A model generated the notes under the pieces. That model saw nothing but the letters and a program-made list of their open reading frames with translations. It did no database searches and was not told the DNA's origin. The translations under genes were made by a program, and so were the position numbers. From contig NZ_CP136562.1 in assembly GCF_018215265.2 (NCBI RefSeq), forward strand, positions 1,178,001 through 1,242,000: 64,000 nucleotides of DNA, written 5' to 3'. The DNA is from Paenarthrobacter sp. GOM3 (lineage in GTDB: Bacteria > Actinomycetota > Actinomycetes > Actinomycetales > Micrococcaceae). Below, piece by piece: positions 35,781 to 44,117 of the stretch (the first letter of the stretch is position 1; every line of letters begins with the position of its first letter).

Positions 35781-36368
35781 ATGCGCATTGTTGTCCTCGT
35801 CTCCGGTACCGGTTCCAATCTTCAGGCTGTCATCGACGCCGTGAAGTCGGGTGAACTGGACGTCGAGATCGCCGCTGTGGGCGCGGACCGGCCCGACACG
35901 TACGGCGTGGAGCGTTCCGACGAAGCGGGCATCGAGACGTTCGTGGTGAACTTCAACTCCTTCGAAACCCGCGCGGAGTGGGACGCTGCCCTGCGCGACA
36001 AGGTGCTTTCCTACAGCCCGGACGTGGTGGTTTCCTCCGGATTCATGAGGATCGTCAGCGCCGACTTCATCGATGCCTTCGGTGGCAAGTACGTCAACAC
36101 CCACCCTGCCTTGCTCCCGTCCTTCCCTGGCGCCCACGGTGTCCGCGACGCGATGGCCTACGGTGTGAAAGTCACCGGCTGCACCGTCCACTGGGCCGAC
36201 GCCGGCGTGGACACGGGCCCCATCATCGCCCAGGAAGCCGTCTCTGTGCTTCCGGATGACACCGAAGAAACCCTGCACGAGCGCATCAAGATCGTGGAGC
36301 GCCGCCTGCTGGTCCAAACCCTCGCAGACCTCGCCGCCGCCCCCTCACCCGCGCCCGCACCCAACTAG
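35781..36368 (+). CDS. purN: Phosphoribosylglycinamide formyltransferase
   Basis: 195-residue enzyme of purine synthesis transferring formyl from 10-formyl-THF to GAR. VLVSGTGSNLQAVIDAV at the N terminus binds the phosphate. The catalytic signature VNTHPALLPSFPGAHG carries the Asn-His pair, and VDTGPIIAQEAV supplies the Asp. Length is standard. Its TAG stop lies inside the palindromic repeat at 36361, so the last residues (APAPN) come partly from the repeat. purH, usually adjacent in actinobacteria, is 6 kb downstream. Confidence 0.96.
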   Translation: MRIVVLVSGTGSNLQAVIDAVKSGELDVEIAAVGADRPDTYGVERSDEAGIETFVVNFNSFETRAEWDAALRDKVLSYSPDVVVSSGFMRIVSADFIDAFGGKYVNTHPALLPSFPGAHGVRDAMAYGVKVTGCTVHWADAGVDTGPIIAQEAVSVLPDDTEETLHERIKIVERRLLVQTLADLAAAPSPAPAPN

Positions 36369-36424
36369 GGGACAGATAACGCCCGTCTGAGCCCCCAATG
36401 GAGCCGGAGCTGTCCCCCAGTTTC
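36361..36424. repeat. Palindromic repeat family A, element 1
   Basis: Left arm CCAACTAGGGGACAG at 36361-36375, right arm CTGTCCCCCAGTTT at 36410-36423, about 63 bases in all. It provides the purN stop codon and stands before the nuclease-like gene at 36489. Confidence 0.75.
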
Positions 36425-36488
36425 CCGTTGTGGCCCTGGGCCTGTGGATAACGCCCCACGCACTCGGCACTTTTGCCAGCATGGGCTC

Positions 36489-37424
36489 ATGAAGATCCCC
36501 AAGCCGCTGCCGCTGAACTTGGCTTCCGCGCCGTTCACCAGTCAGGAAGCGCTCGACGCCGGTGTATCAGTTGGGCGCCTGAAGTACAGAGACTTGGAAA
36601 TACCGAGCCGGCAGATCCGCGTTCCCCACACAGGCGGAGAAACGTCGCTCGCTGATCGTGCCCGGCCCCTGACTTTGGTGACCCGGTTCTCCGCGGCTTC
36701 GCATGCCACGGCCTTCCTGCTCTGGAAATTCCCCGGATTCCTTCCCAAGAGCCATGAACCAGGCATTCACATTTCAAGGCCCGACACACTGGGGCGAGTA
36801 CGCCGCAGGGGTGTCATTGCGCACAAGGGACAATTCTTCGAGGACGAAATCACCACGCTCAACGGACTTTTCGTTACCAGTCGAGCCCGGACATGGCTGG
36901 ACTGCTCCCGGAAGATGGACATCGACGAAATCACTGTAGTGGCCGATCATTTGCTCCGTATTCCGAGACCGGAATTCGAAGACCGATCGGAGCCATACTG
37001 CACCACGGATAGCCTTGAAGAGATGCTGGACCGACACTGGGGGACACCGGGAATCCGCAAGGCCCGCCTCGCCTTGGAGCAGGCGGTAGTGGGTGCCGAT
37101 TCCGCTCCTGAGACGCGACTGAGGCTAGCACTGGAGCGGGCTGGGCTGCCCACGGCGCAAGTCAACGTTCGTACGGAACTGGGTCCCGGCGTCGTACGTC
37201 AACCTGATCTCGGCTATCGCGAGTGGCGGGTCGGCGTCGAATACGAGGGGGAGGGGCATTCGGACCCGGAGCAAATCATCAGGGACATTGCCCGCGAAGA
37301 GGATTACAGCCGCGCGGGGTGGATCCTGGTTCGGATCTCGAAGCGGCATATGTCCACGGGCGCAGTCACCGCGGTGCGCAAGGTGCGGCGGGCGCTGGAA
37401 CAACAAGGGTGGCCATCCAACTAG
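36489..37424 (+). CDS. DUF559-like / Vsr-fold nuclease-like protein (AbiEi-like N terminus)
   Basis: 311-residue protein. The N-terminal half resembles AbiEi-type domains (SQEALDAGVSVGRLKYRDLEIPSRQIRV). The C-terminal 100 residues look like a DUF559/Vsr endonuclease fold: VVRQPDLGYREWRVGVEYEGEGH with Asp and Glu in the usual metal-site pattern, then RDIAREEDYSRAGWILVRIS. Paralogue of 41107-42036. Its TAG stop lies in the second family A repeat, and an element also stands before it. ATG 36489 is preferred over 36444. Activity is unproven. Confidence 0.72.
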   Translation: MKIPKPLPLNLASAPFTSQEALDAGVSVGRLKYRDLEIPSRQIRVPHTGGETSLADRARPLTLVTRFSAASHATAFLLWKFPGFLPKSHEPGIHISRPDTLGRVRRRGVIAHKGQFFEDEITTLNGLFVTSRARTWLDCSRKMDIDEITVVADHLLRIPRPEFEDRSEPYCTTDSLEEMLDRHWGTPGIRKARLALEQAVVGADSAPETRLRLALERAGLPTAQVNVRTELGPGVVRQPDLGYREWRVGVEYEGEGHSDPEQIIRDIAREEDYSRAGWILVRISKRHMSTGAVTAVRKVRRALEQQGWPSN

Positions 37425-37481
37425 GGGACAGCAAACGTCCTTTTGGGCACTCAGTAGAGCAATAGCTGTCCCCTAGTTGGG
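37417..37481. repeat. Palindromic repeat family A, element 2
   Basis: Perfect 15-bp arms CCAACTAGGGGACAG (37417-37431) and CTGTCCCCTAGTTGG (37466-37480), total 65 bases. It supplies the stop of the nuclease-like gene and lies just before the convergent MFS gene. Confidence 0.8.
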
Positions 37482-37495
37482 TAAGCCGGGGCAGG

Positions 37496-38848
37496 CTAAT
37501 CGAGGGTGCGCTGCTTGGTTTCCGGCGCGAAGAACGCCATCCACAGCACGGAGACAAGCACCAAGCCGCCGGCAAGGGCAAACGACGTCGCCAACCCAAA
37601 CTCCGGCCAGAAGAACGACGCAAACACCAGGGGCCCAAAACCCGCGCCGATGCGGGAGAACGTCGAAGCCCAACCGAAACCGGAGCCGCGAAGCTCGGTC
37701 GGATACAGCTCGGACACGTAGGCGTACAGCACCGGTATGGCCACCTGGACCACGAAACCGAACACCAGCAGCCAGAACACCGCAGCCGAGGGAACGTCCA
37801 CCACAAGCGCCACGATCACCAGTGTCACCGCGGACAAGGGACCGGTGATGGCCAGGATCCACTTGCGGCCCACCCGCTCCACCAGCAGCGCAGCAACCAC
37901 CACGCCCAAAAGCCCGACGGCGGCCATACCCGCCGTCGTGACGAACGCCTTGTATTCCTCGAACCCGGCGCCGATGAGTATCCGAGGCATCCAGGTCAGC
38001 GACAGGTAGTAGACAAGAAGTACGGAGAAGAACAAGGCCCAGGCGGTGGTGGTGATCTTCCAGTTGAACTGCCAGATCTTTTGAAGTTGCGTCCACGCGC
38101 TGCCGGCCGAGAGCCGTGGTGCGGCCTGCGGCTCCGGCAAACTGTAGGCCCGCGGCTCGGCACCCGTGGCGTCGACCAAGCCGTCGATGACAGCCGCAGC
38201 TTCAGCACGCCGGCCCTTGCGGATCAGGAACAACGGCGACTCGGGGACTGATCGGCGCACCCAGAAGACCAGCAACGCGGGCAGCACCATGATCAGCATG
38301 GTGAGCCGCCAGTCGCCGAAAGCTGCCACGAGCCACGCAGACAGGAAACCACACAGCGCCGCGCCAACGGGCCACCAGCCATCCATGGCCGTGAGGACTT
38401 TGCCTCTTTGCTTGCGTGGCGTGAACTCACCCACCAGGGCGTAGTCAACGGGGATGCAGCCACCCAGGCCGAATCCAGCCATGAAACGGAAAATGCAGAA
38501 CCATACGATGTCCGGTGAAAACGCGCCAAGAACCGTGAAGATGCTGAAGATCAGGAGGGTGGCCGTGAAAGCCTTCCGGCGCCCGATGGTGTCGGCAATC
38601 GTGCCCCACGCGAACGCACCCACAGCCATGCCGATCAGGTTGGCCGTCCCAATCCAGGCAGCGTCAGCGGGTTGCAGGGACCAGTGCTTGGACAGCAACG
38701 GGATCAGGATGCCGTTAAGCGTCACGTCCCAGGCGTCGAACATGAATCCAAGGCCGCCGATGACGAAGATCTTGCCTTGGACCTTCCACCGCCACGGCAG
38801 TTCCTGCACCACTTGTTCGCCGCTGGGCACGGTTGTGTACGTATTCAT
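37496..38848 (-). CDS. MFS transporter, probably for amino sugars
   Basis: 450-residue 12-helix major facilitator. The motif A loop is GTIADTIGRRKAFTATLL. RFMAGFGLGGCIPVDYALVGEFTPRKQRG and ELYPTELRGSGFGWA are typical of the metabolite:H+ symporter/SV2-like group. ATG 38848 has AGGAGG five bases upstream. It is the last gene of a minus-strand operon with a BadF-type kinase and the MurNAc-6-phosphate etherase, so import of MurNAc or a related cell wall sugar is the likely job (inference from context). Confidence 0.82.
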   Translation of the reverse strand: MNTYTTVPSGEQVVQELPWRWKVQGKIFVIGGLGFMFDAWDVTLNGILIPLLSKHWSLQPADAAWIGTANLIGMAVGAFAWGTIADTIGRRKAFTATLLIFSIFTVLGAFSPDIVWFCIFRFMAGFGLGGCIPVDYALVGEFTPRKQRGKVLTAMDGWWPVGAALCGFLSAWLVAAFGDWRLTMLIMVLPALLVFWVRRSVPESPLFLIRKGRRAEAAAVIDGLVDATGAEPRAYSLPEPQAAPRLSAGSAWTQLQKIWQFNWKITTTAWALFFSVLLVYYLSLTWMPRILIGAGFEEYKAFVTTAGMAAVGLLGVVVAALLVERVGRKWILAITGPLSAVTLVIVALVVDVPSAAVFWLLVFGFVVQVAIPVLYAYVSELYPTELRGSGFGWASTFSRIGAGFGPLVFASFFWPEFGLATSFALAGGLVLVSVLWMAFFAPETKQRTLD

Positions 38849-38910
38849 AGGGCCTCCTGCATGCAACTTTAGGCCCTGCCGGCCAACACCTTAGGCCGTG
38901 CCGGCCAACG

Positions 38911-39861
38911 TTACTTCTGGTTCTCGATTGCCCTGCGCAGGAAACCGCCCGCTTCCTCAAGCGCGCCCTTCGCCGCGGAGGCTTCGATGCCCGTGAGGAG
39001 CACCAGAATTGCTGCCTTAACGGAGCCGCCAACGGAGTCCAACGCCGCAGCCGCTTCCTGCGCCGAAACGCCGGTGGCGTGCTGCACGGTCCGCTGCGAC
39101 CGTGCAAGCAGCTTCTCGTTCGTGGCACGCAGATCAACCATGAGGTTCCCGTACGTCTTGCCGAGCTTCACCATCACCAACGTGCTGATCATGTTGAGGA
39201 CAAGTTTCTGGGCAGTGCCCGAGTTCAGCCTGGTTGAGCCAGCGATGAACTCCGGACCCACGACAACCTCGATCGCAGCATCGGCCACATGGCTCACTGC
39301 CGAACCCTTGTTGCACGCCAGCGACGCCGTAAACGCACCGCGCTTCCGTGCCTCCTCAAGCGCGCCGATCACGTACGGCGTCCTCCCGGAGGCAGTAATA
39401 CCGACGACGGCGTCCGCTTCGGTCACGCTGATATCGTGCAGGTCGCGCGCGCCGGCAGTTGCGTTGTCCTCGGCGTACTCCACCGGGTGTTGGATCGCTT
39501 TGGTGCCCCCGGCGATCAGTCCGACCACCAGACCCGGCGGCGTGCCGAACGTTGGCGGGCACTCGCTCGCGTCGAGCACACCCAGCCGACCGGCCGTTCC
39601 GGCGCCCACATACAAAAGGCGGCCACCGCGCTGGAGTCGCTCCGCAACGGCGTCGACCGTTTGGACAATCGCGGGACTGGCCGCTTCAACGGCAGCGTGC
39701 ACCCCTGCAGTGTGCGCAAGCATAGCGGCCACGAGTTCCTCGGTGCCCAGGATGTCCAGGTTCTCCAGGCCCTCGGCGGTCGCTTCGGTCTGTAATCCGG
39801 CAAGTTCCGTGCGCAGGCCCGCAAGTTTGTCGGCGTCAGTCGGGCCAGTTTGTTCCGTCAC
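38911..39861 (-). CDS. murQ: N-acetylmuramic acid 6-phosphate etherase
   Basis: 316-residue SIS-domain lyase that removes lactate from MurNAc-6-phosphate to give GlcNAc-6-phosphate in cell wall recycling. LLYVGAGTAGRLGVLDASECPPTFG is the family signature; VGITASGRTPYVIGALEEA and GPEFIAGSTRLNSGTAQKLVLNM are equally diagnostic. The GTG start at 39861 lies inside the end of the upstream kinase gene (26-base overlap). Confidence 0.96.
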   Translation of the reverse strand: MTEQTGPTDADKLAGLRTELAGLQTEATAEGLENLDILGTEELVAAMLAHTAGVHAAVEAASPAIVQTVDAVAERLQRGGRLLYVGAGTAGRLGVLDASECPPTFGTPPGLVVGLIAGGTKAIQHPVEYAEDNATAGARDLHDISVTEADAVVGITASGRTPYVIGALEEARKRGAFTASLACNKGSAVSHVADAAIEVVVGPEFIAGSTRLNSGTAQKLVLNMISTLVMVKLGKTYGNLMVDLRATNEKLLARSQRTVQHATGVSAQEAAAALDSVGGSVKAAILVLLTGIEASAAKGALEEAGGFLRRAIENQK

Positions 39862-40786
39862 GGTGGATGTACCTTTCCTGGATGAGCCCGCGGCGCGTCG
39901 CAGCGAGGGCAGCACCGTCCAAGCCATCGCCCAGCGGGACCACCACCTCAATCCCAGCCGAAGCGAGGGACTTGCGCAAGAGCGCCGCGAAGAAGTCCGA
40001 TCCCACCACTCCGCCCAGCAGCGCCACGCGCTGTTTGCTGCCCGCATCGTCGCCGGCGGCTCGTTGCACCGTCGCCGTCAGGATGCGGCACGCCTCACCA
40101 ACGATGTTAAGTGCGACGGCGTCACCCGCCTCCGCTGCCTGCAGAACCAGCGGTGCGAAACGGGCCATCGCCCGGTACGGGTTCTCCTGTTCGGCAAGCC
40201 AGCCCGGGAGCATTTCCGGGGACTCGACCAGAGCGCCAGCCGCGGCCGACAACGATGTGGCCGGGCCGCCGTCGTGCGCTTCGAGAACTGCCTGAAGACC
40301 CTGCTGGCCTATCCAGCGGCCGCTGCCGCGATCGCCGAGATAGGGGCCCCAGCCGTCGGCCCGGTGGAGGACCCCCAACTCGTCGAAGCGGAAAGCGACG
40401 GCACCGGTGCCCACGATCAACGCGGTGCCAGGGGCGCCCTGGAGCGCGCCGAGTTGGGCGGCGGTGGCATCGGAGAGGACCGCTGCCGGGACGCCGAAAC
40501 GTTGGGACAACATGGTGGCGAGCTCCTGCGATTTCTTTGCAGAGGCCTCGACGCCAGCCACGGCAGCACCGATGCCCGTGACCGTTGTGATGGGGAGGCC
40601 CGGCGGAAGCAGTGCAACGGTCTCTAGCAGGAGATCGAACGCGAGGGTAGGGCCGTTGTCTACATGCACTCCCGGGAACCCCTGCCGGTCCGCGGCACCC
40701 AGCAACTCCGAACCACGGCGCAACTCCACGCGGCACCGGCTCTTCCCTATATCGGCAACAAGAACGACATCCTGGGGGTCTTCCAT
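39836..40786 (-). CDS. BadF/BadG-type N-acetyl amino sugar kinase (MurK/NagK-like)
   Basis: 316-residue sugar kinase of the BcrAD/BadFG ATPase fold. The phosphate-1 motif is VVLVADIGKSRCRVELRRG, the phosphate-2 segment is GTALIVGTGAVAFRF with GPYLGDRGSGRWIG following, and VALLGGVVGSDFF is the adenosine region. With murQ directly downstream it most likely phosphorylates MurNAc and/or GlcNAc, as MurK does. First gene of the operon; ATG 40786. Confidence 0.88.
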   Translation of the reverse strand: MEDPQDVVLVADIGKSRCRVELRRGSELLGAADRQGFPGVHVDNGPTLAFDLLLETVALLPPGLPITTVTGIGAAVAGVEASAKKSQELATMLSQRFGVPAAVLSDATAAQLGALQGAPGTALIVGTGAVAFRFDELGVLHRADGWGPYLGDRGSGRWIGQQGLQAVLEAHDGGPATSLSAAAGALVESPEMLPGWLAEQENPYRAMARFAPLVLQAAEAGDAVALNIVGEACRILTATVQRAAGDDAGSKQRVALLGGVVGSDFFAALLRKSLASAGIEVVVPLGDGLDGAALAATRRGLIQERYIHRDGTNWPD

Positions 40787-40798
40787 GGCACAACCCTA

Positions 40799-41011
40799 TG
40801 TTGCGGGGCCTGATCTGCAGGGTTTGGGTCGCGCTGAGCGTGCAGAGTGGGCCTCGCAGTGCGTGGGCTCTCCGTTGTGAGGCCTGCTTTGCGGGGTATG
40901 GGTCGCGCTTGGCGTGCAGAGTGGGCCTCGCAGTGCGTGGGCTCTCCGTTGCTGGGCCTGATTTGCAGGGTTTGGGGCGCGCTGAGCGTGCAGAGTGGGC
41001 CTCGCAACGCG
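40799..41011. repeat. Palindromic repeat family B, locus 1 (three tandem units of 74 bp)
   Basis: Three units start near 40800, 40874 and 40948. Each opens GTTGCGGGGCCTG or a variant, has TTTGCAGGGT inside, and closes GTGCAGAGTGGGCCTCGCA plus ACGC or GTGC. Ends are inverted (GCGTTGCGGGGCC against GGCCTCGCAACGC). Lies between the kinase and the nuclease-like gene at 41107. Confidence 0.75.
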
Positions 41012-41106
41012 GGCGCGACTTCTGTGGAGGAACAGTCACAGTGCCCCTCAGGGCCAAATCTGTGGATAACAGAACGCCGCTGACCGATTCCGGCAAGCAT
41101 GGTCCA

Positions 41107-42036
41107 ATGCGGAAACCCATGCCTCTGCCGTCGGAGATCGACCCGGCCGGCTTCCTTGTCAGAGATGCGTACGCGGCTGGCATGCCACGCGGGAGGCTGC
41201 AGTCGGCAGGCCTGGTCACACCCAGCCGGGGTATCAGGCTTAACCGAAGCGATAGTCCCAATGTGGCGCTACTTGCACGTCTGCACACGGCCGTCACGCC
41301 CAGATGCGCGGTCAGCCATGTGACCTCTGCGCTCCTCTGGTCGATCCCGCTTCCGATATATCTGGAGGAAGAGGGCAACAACGGCGTTATTCATGTGACG
41401 CGACGACACGAGATTGGCAGGGTAAAGCGACGCGGTGTGGTGGGTCATCGGGCTCCGCTCTTGGCCAAGGATGTTCGTGTGCTGAACGGGGTCCAGCTGA
41501 CGTCGCCCGAGTGGACCTGGTTGGATTTGGCCCGGCATATGGGGCGGTCTTCGCTGGTGGCTGCCGGCGACTTTTTGTTGGCTCGGGAGAATCCGTTGTC
41601 CTCGATCGAGGCGATCCAGGAAGTCATCGACCGGCGACCGAAGGTCAAGGGAATCAGGATGGCCCGGGAGATACTGCCGTTGCTCCGCGTTGGGGTCGAC
41701 TCCCCGCAGGAATCCCGGCTGCGGTTGAAAATCGTCGACGCCGGTCTGCCGGAGCCAGCAGTCACCCAACCCATCTTCGATGAACGCGGGCGGTATGTAT
41801 CCACGCCGGACCTCCAGTACAAGGAGTACAAAATCGCCATGGAGTATGAGGGGGACCATCATCGCTCCGACCCCGTGCAGTGGGGAAAAGACATCGAACG
41901 TGACGACCGGCTTCGAGCTATGGGCTGGATCGTGCTCAGGTTCTCCGATGTCCAGATGAAAGGTGGATGGGCCAACGCCGAACGTAAGGTGCGCGATGCG
42001 TTGGTGTCGCGCGGGTGGCGAGGCCCGGTGTCGTAA
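41107..42036 (+). CDS. DUF559-like / Vsr-fold nuclease-like protein, paralogue of 36489-37424
   Basis: 309-residue protein with the same two-part layout as its paralogue. The N-terminal AbiEi-like part has AYAAGMPRGRLQSAGLVTPSRGIRL and GRVKRRGVVGHRAPL. The C-terminal nuclease-like part has TPDLQYKEYKIAMEYEGDHHRSD with Asp-Gln-Glu-type residues, then ERDDRLRAMGWIVLRFS. ATG 41107. Tandem family B repeats flank it on both sides. Possible structure-specific endonuclease or orphan AbiEi-type antitoxin; not distinguishable here. Confidence 0.72.
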   Translation: MRKPMPLPSEIDPAGFLVRDAYAAGMPRGRLQSAGLVTPSRGIRLNRSDSPNVALLARLHTAVTPRCAVSHVTSALLWSIPLPIYLEEEGNNGVIHVTRRHEIGRVKRRGVVGHRAPLLAKDVRVLNGVQLTSPEWTWLDLARHMGRSSLVAAGDFLLARENPLSSIEAIQEVIDRRPKVKGIRMAREILPLLRVGVDSPQESRLRLKIVDAGLPEPAVTQPIFDERGRYVSTPDLQYKEYKIAMEYEGDHHRSDPVQWGKDIERDDRLRAMGWIVLRFSDVQMKGGWANAERKVRDALVSRGWRGPVS

Positions 42037-42049
42037 TTCTCGCGCGAGG

Positions 42050-42232
42050 GTTGCCCTGCGGAGTGGGCCTCGCAACGCAGGGGCCCCGACTTGTGGGCCT
42101 GGTGTGCAGGGAATGGGCGGGGTAACCCTGTGGAGTGGGCCTCGCAACGCAAGGGCCCCGACTTGTGGGGCCTGGTGTGCACGGAATGGGGCGGGGTAAC
42201 CCTGCGGAGTGGGCCTCGCAACGCAAGAGCCC
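42050..42232. repeat. Palindromic repeat family B, locus 2 (about 2.6 tandem units of 73 bp)
   Basis: GAGTGGGCCTCGCAACGCA recurs at 42061, 42133 and 42207 (periods 72 and 74). Between copies stand CCCCGACTTGTGGG, GCCTGGTGTGCA and GGGGTAACCCTG. It fills most of the gap between the nuclease-like gene and purH. Confidence 0.75.
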
Positions 42233-42343
42233 CGAGGCCCCAAGGACGCAAAACCAGCCCAGCGGCGAAACGCGATAAACTCTCCGTATCCCACACCCGC
42301 GACACCACCCGCGACATCTACGCGAACTAAGACGGAGACTTTT

Positions 42344-44014
42344 GTGAGCTTGACGCAGCTTGACCGTGTTCCCATCCGCCGTGCACTGATCTCGGTTTAC
42401 GACAAGACGGGACTGGAGGAGCTCGCGAAGGGCCTGCACGCAGCCGGCGTCGCCATTGTTTCCACCGGCTCCACCGCCAAGAAGATCGCCGCCGCAGGCA
42501 TCCCGGTCAAGGAAGTCGAAGAAGTCACCGGCTCCCCGGAAATGCTGGACGGCCGCGTCAAGACCCTGCACCCGCGCGTGCACGGCGGCATCCTGGCCGA
42601 CCGTCGCGTCCCGGCGCACATGGAAACCCTCGCCGGCATGGAGATCGAAACTTTCGACCTCGTGGTAGTGAACCTGTACCCGTTCGTCGAGACCGTGAAG
42701 TCCGGCGCAGCACAGGACGACGTTGTTGAGCAGATCGACATCGGAGGCCCCGCGATGGTGCGCTCCGCTGCGAAGAACCACGCCGCCGTCGCGATCGTTA
42801 CGGACCCCAGCTTCTACGGCGCAGTAGTCGATGCCGCAGCTCACGGCGGCTTCGACCTGAACACCCGTCGCCGCCTGGCTGCCAAGGCCTTCGCGCACAC
42901 GGCCAGCTACGACAACGCTGTTGCTTCCTGGACTGCCAGCCAGTTCCTGGACGAAGACGGCGACGGCATCATCGACTGGCCCGCCTACGCCGGCCTCGCG
43001 CTGGAGCGTTCTGAGGTCCTCCGCTACGGCGAAAACCCGCACCAGCAGGCCGCGCTCTACGTGGACAAGGCTGCCCCCGCCGGCATCGCCCAGGCCGACC
43101 AGCTGCACGGCAAGGCCATGAGCTACAACAACTTCGTCGACGCCGATGCCGCCCTCCGCGCTGCCTTCGACTTCGCTGAGCCTGCCGTTGCGATCATCAA
43201 GCACGCCAACCCGTGTGGCGTAGCTGTTGGTTCCGCCGACGCTGCAGACCCCATCGCCGACGCCCACGCCAAGGCCCACGCCTGCGACCCCGTCTCCGCT
43301 TTCGGCGGCGTCATTGCAGCGAACCGCACGGTTACTGCCGGCATGGCCCGCACGGTCGCGGACATCTTCACTGAGGTTGTCATCGCCCCGGACTTCGAGC
43401 CCGAAGCCGTTGAGATCCTCTCCAAGAAGAAGAACATCCGCTTGCTCGCCCTGCCGGAGGGCTACGGCCGCTACCCGTCCGAGATGCGCCAGGTTTCCGG
43501 TGGCGTCCTGGTCCAGATGTCCGACAAGGTGGACGCCGACGGCGACAACCCCGCCAACTGGACCCTCGCCGCTGGCGAAGCTGCTGACGAGGCAACCCTC
43601 GCGGACCTCGCCTTCGCCTGGACCGCCTGCCGCGCGGCTAAGTCCAACGCCATCCTCCTGGCCAACCACGGCGCCGCTGTGGGCATTGGCATGGGCCAGG
43701 TCAACCGCCTGGATTCGTGCCGCCTTGCCGTCGAGCGCGCCAACACGCTGGGCGTTTCGGTGGAGTCCGACGTCGAAGGTGCTGGCGGCGCGTCGAACGC
43801 CAGCGGTGCCGACGCACCTGAGCGCGCACGCGGTGCCGTTGCAGCGTCGGATGCGTTCTTCCCGTTCGCCGACGGCCTGGAGATCCTGATCAACGCCGGT
43901 GTCCGCGCAGTCGTCCAGCCGGGCGGTTCCGTCCGTGATGAGGAAGTCATCGCCGCAGCCAACGCTGCCGGGATCACGATGTACTTCACCGGCGCACGCC
44001 ACTTCTTCCACTAG
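42344..44014 (+). CDS. purH: Bifunctional AICAR transformylase / IMP cyclohydrolase
   Basis: 556-residue enzyme for the last two steps of IMP synthesis. The N-terminal cyclohydrolase has [30 protein letters not shown] and [14 protein letters not shown]. The C-terminal transformylase has [14 protein letters not shown], the catalytic KH in [10 protein letters not shown] and [18 protein letters not shown] 42344 has GGAG eight bases upstream. It is expected next to purN; the 6 kb between them looks inserted. Confidence 0.97.
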   Translation: MSLTQLDRVPIRRALISVYDKTGLEELAKGLHAAGVAIVSTGSTAKKIAAAGIPVKEVEEVTGSPEMLDGRVKTLHPRVHGGILADRRVPAHMETLAGMEIETFDLVVVNLYPFVETVKSGAAQDDVVEQIDIGGPAMVRSAAKNHAAVAIVTDPSFYGAVVDAAAHGGFDLNTRRRLAAKAFAHTASYDNAVASWTASQFLDEDGDGIIDWPAYAGLALERSEVLRYGENPHQQAALYVDKAAPAGIAQADQLHGKAMSYNNFVDADAALRAAFDFAEPAVAIIKHANPCGVAVGSADAADPIADAHAKAHACDPVSAFGGVIAANRTVTAGMARTVADIFTEVVIAPDFEPEAVEILSKKKNIRLLALPEGYGRYPSEMRQVSGGVLVQMSDKVDADGDNPANWTLAAGEAADEATLADLAFAWTACRAAKSNAILLANHGAAVGIGMGQVNRLDSCRLAVERANTLGVSVESDVEGAGGASNASGADAPERARGAVAASDAFFPFADGLEILINAGVRAVVQPGGSVRDEEVIAAANAAGITMYFTGARHFFH

Positions 44015-44057
44015 GAGACCAGGCGCCTGGCGCGCCTGAAAAGCAGCACAACGCAAC

Positions 44058-44087
44058 GGCGGCCGCCCCCGGAAGGGGCCGGCCGCC
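44058..44087. terminator. Bidirectional terminator after purH
   Basis: GGCGGCCGCCCCCGG paired with a GGGGCCGGCCGCC arm between convergent purH and the protease gene. Confidence 0.7.
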
Positions 44088-44117
44088 GTCGTACTTAACA
44101 GGGACTTGCTAATTCGG

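Noticed and set aside
40799..42232. Family B tandem repeats as a CRISPR array
   Set aside because: The units are adjoining and palindromic, the intervening segments are themselves repeated, and there are no cas genes.
42237..42343. Purine or ZTP riboswitch before purH
   Set aside because: None of the conserved cores of those riboswitches could be found in the short leader.
41936..44056. 706-codon frame antisense to purH
   Set aside because: Shadow of a highly biased GC-rich gene; it also runs through the family B repeats.
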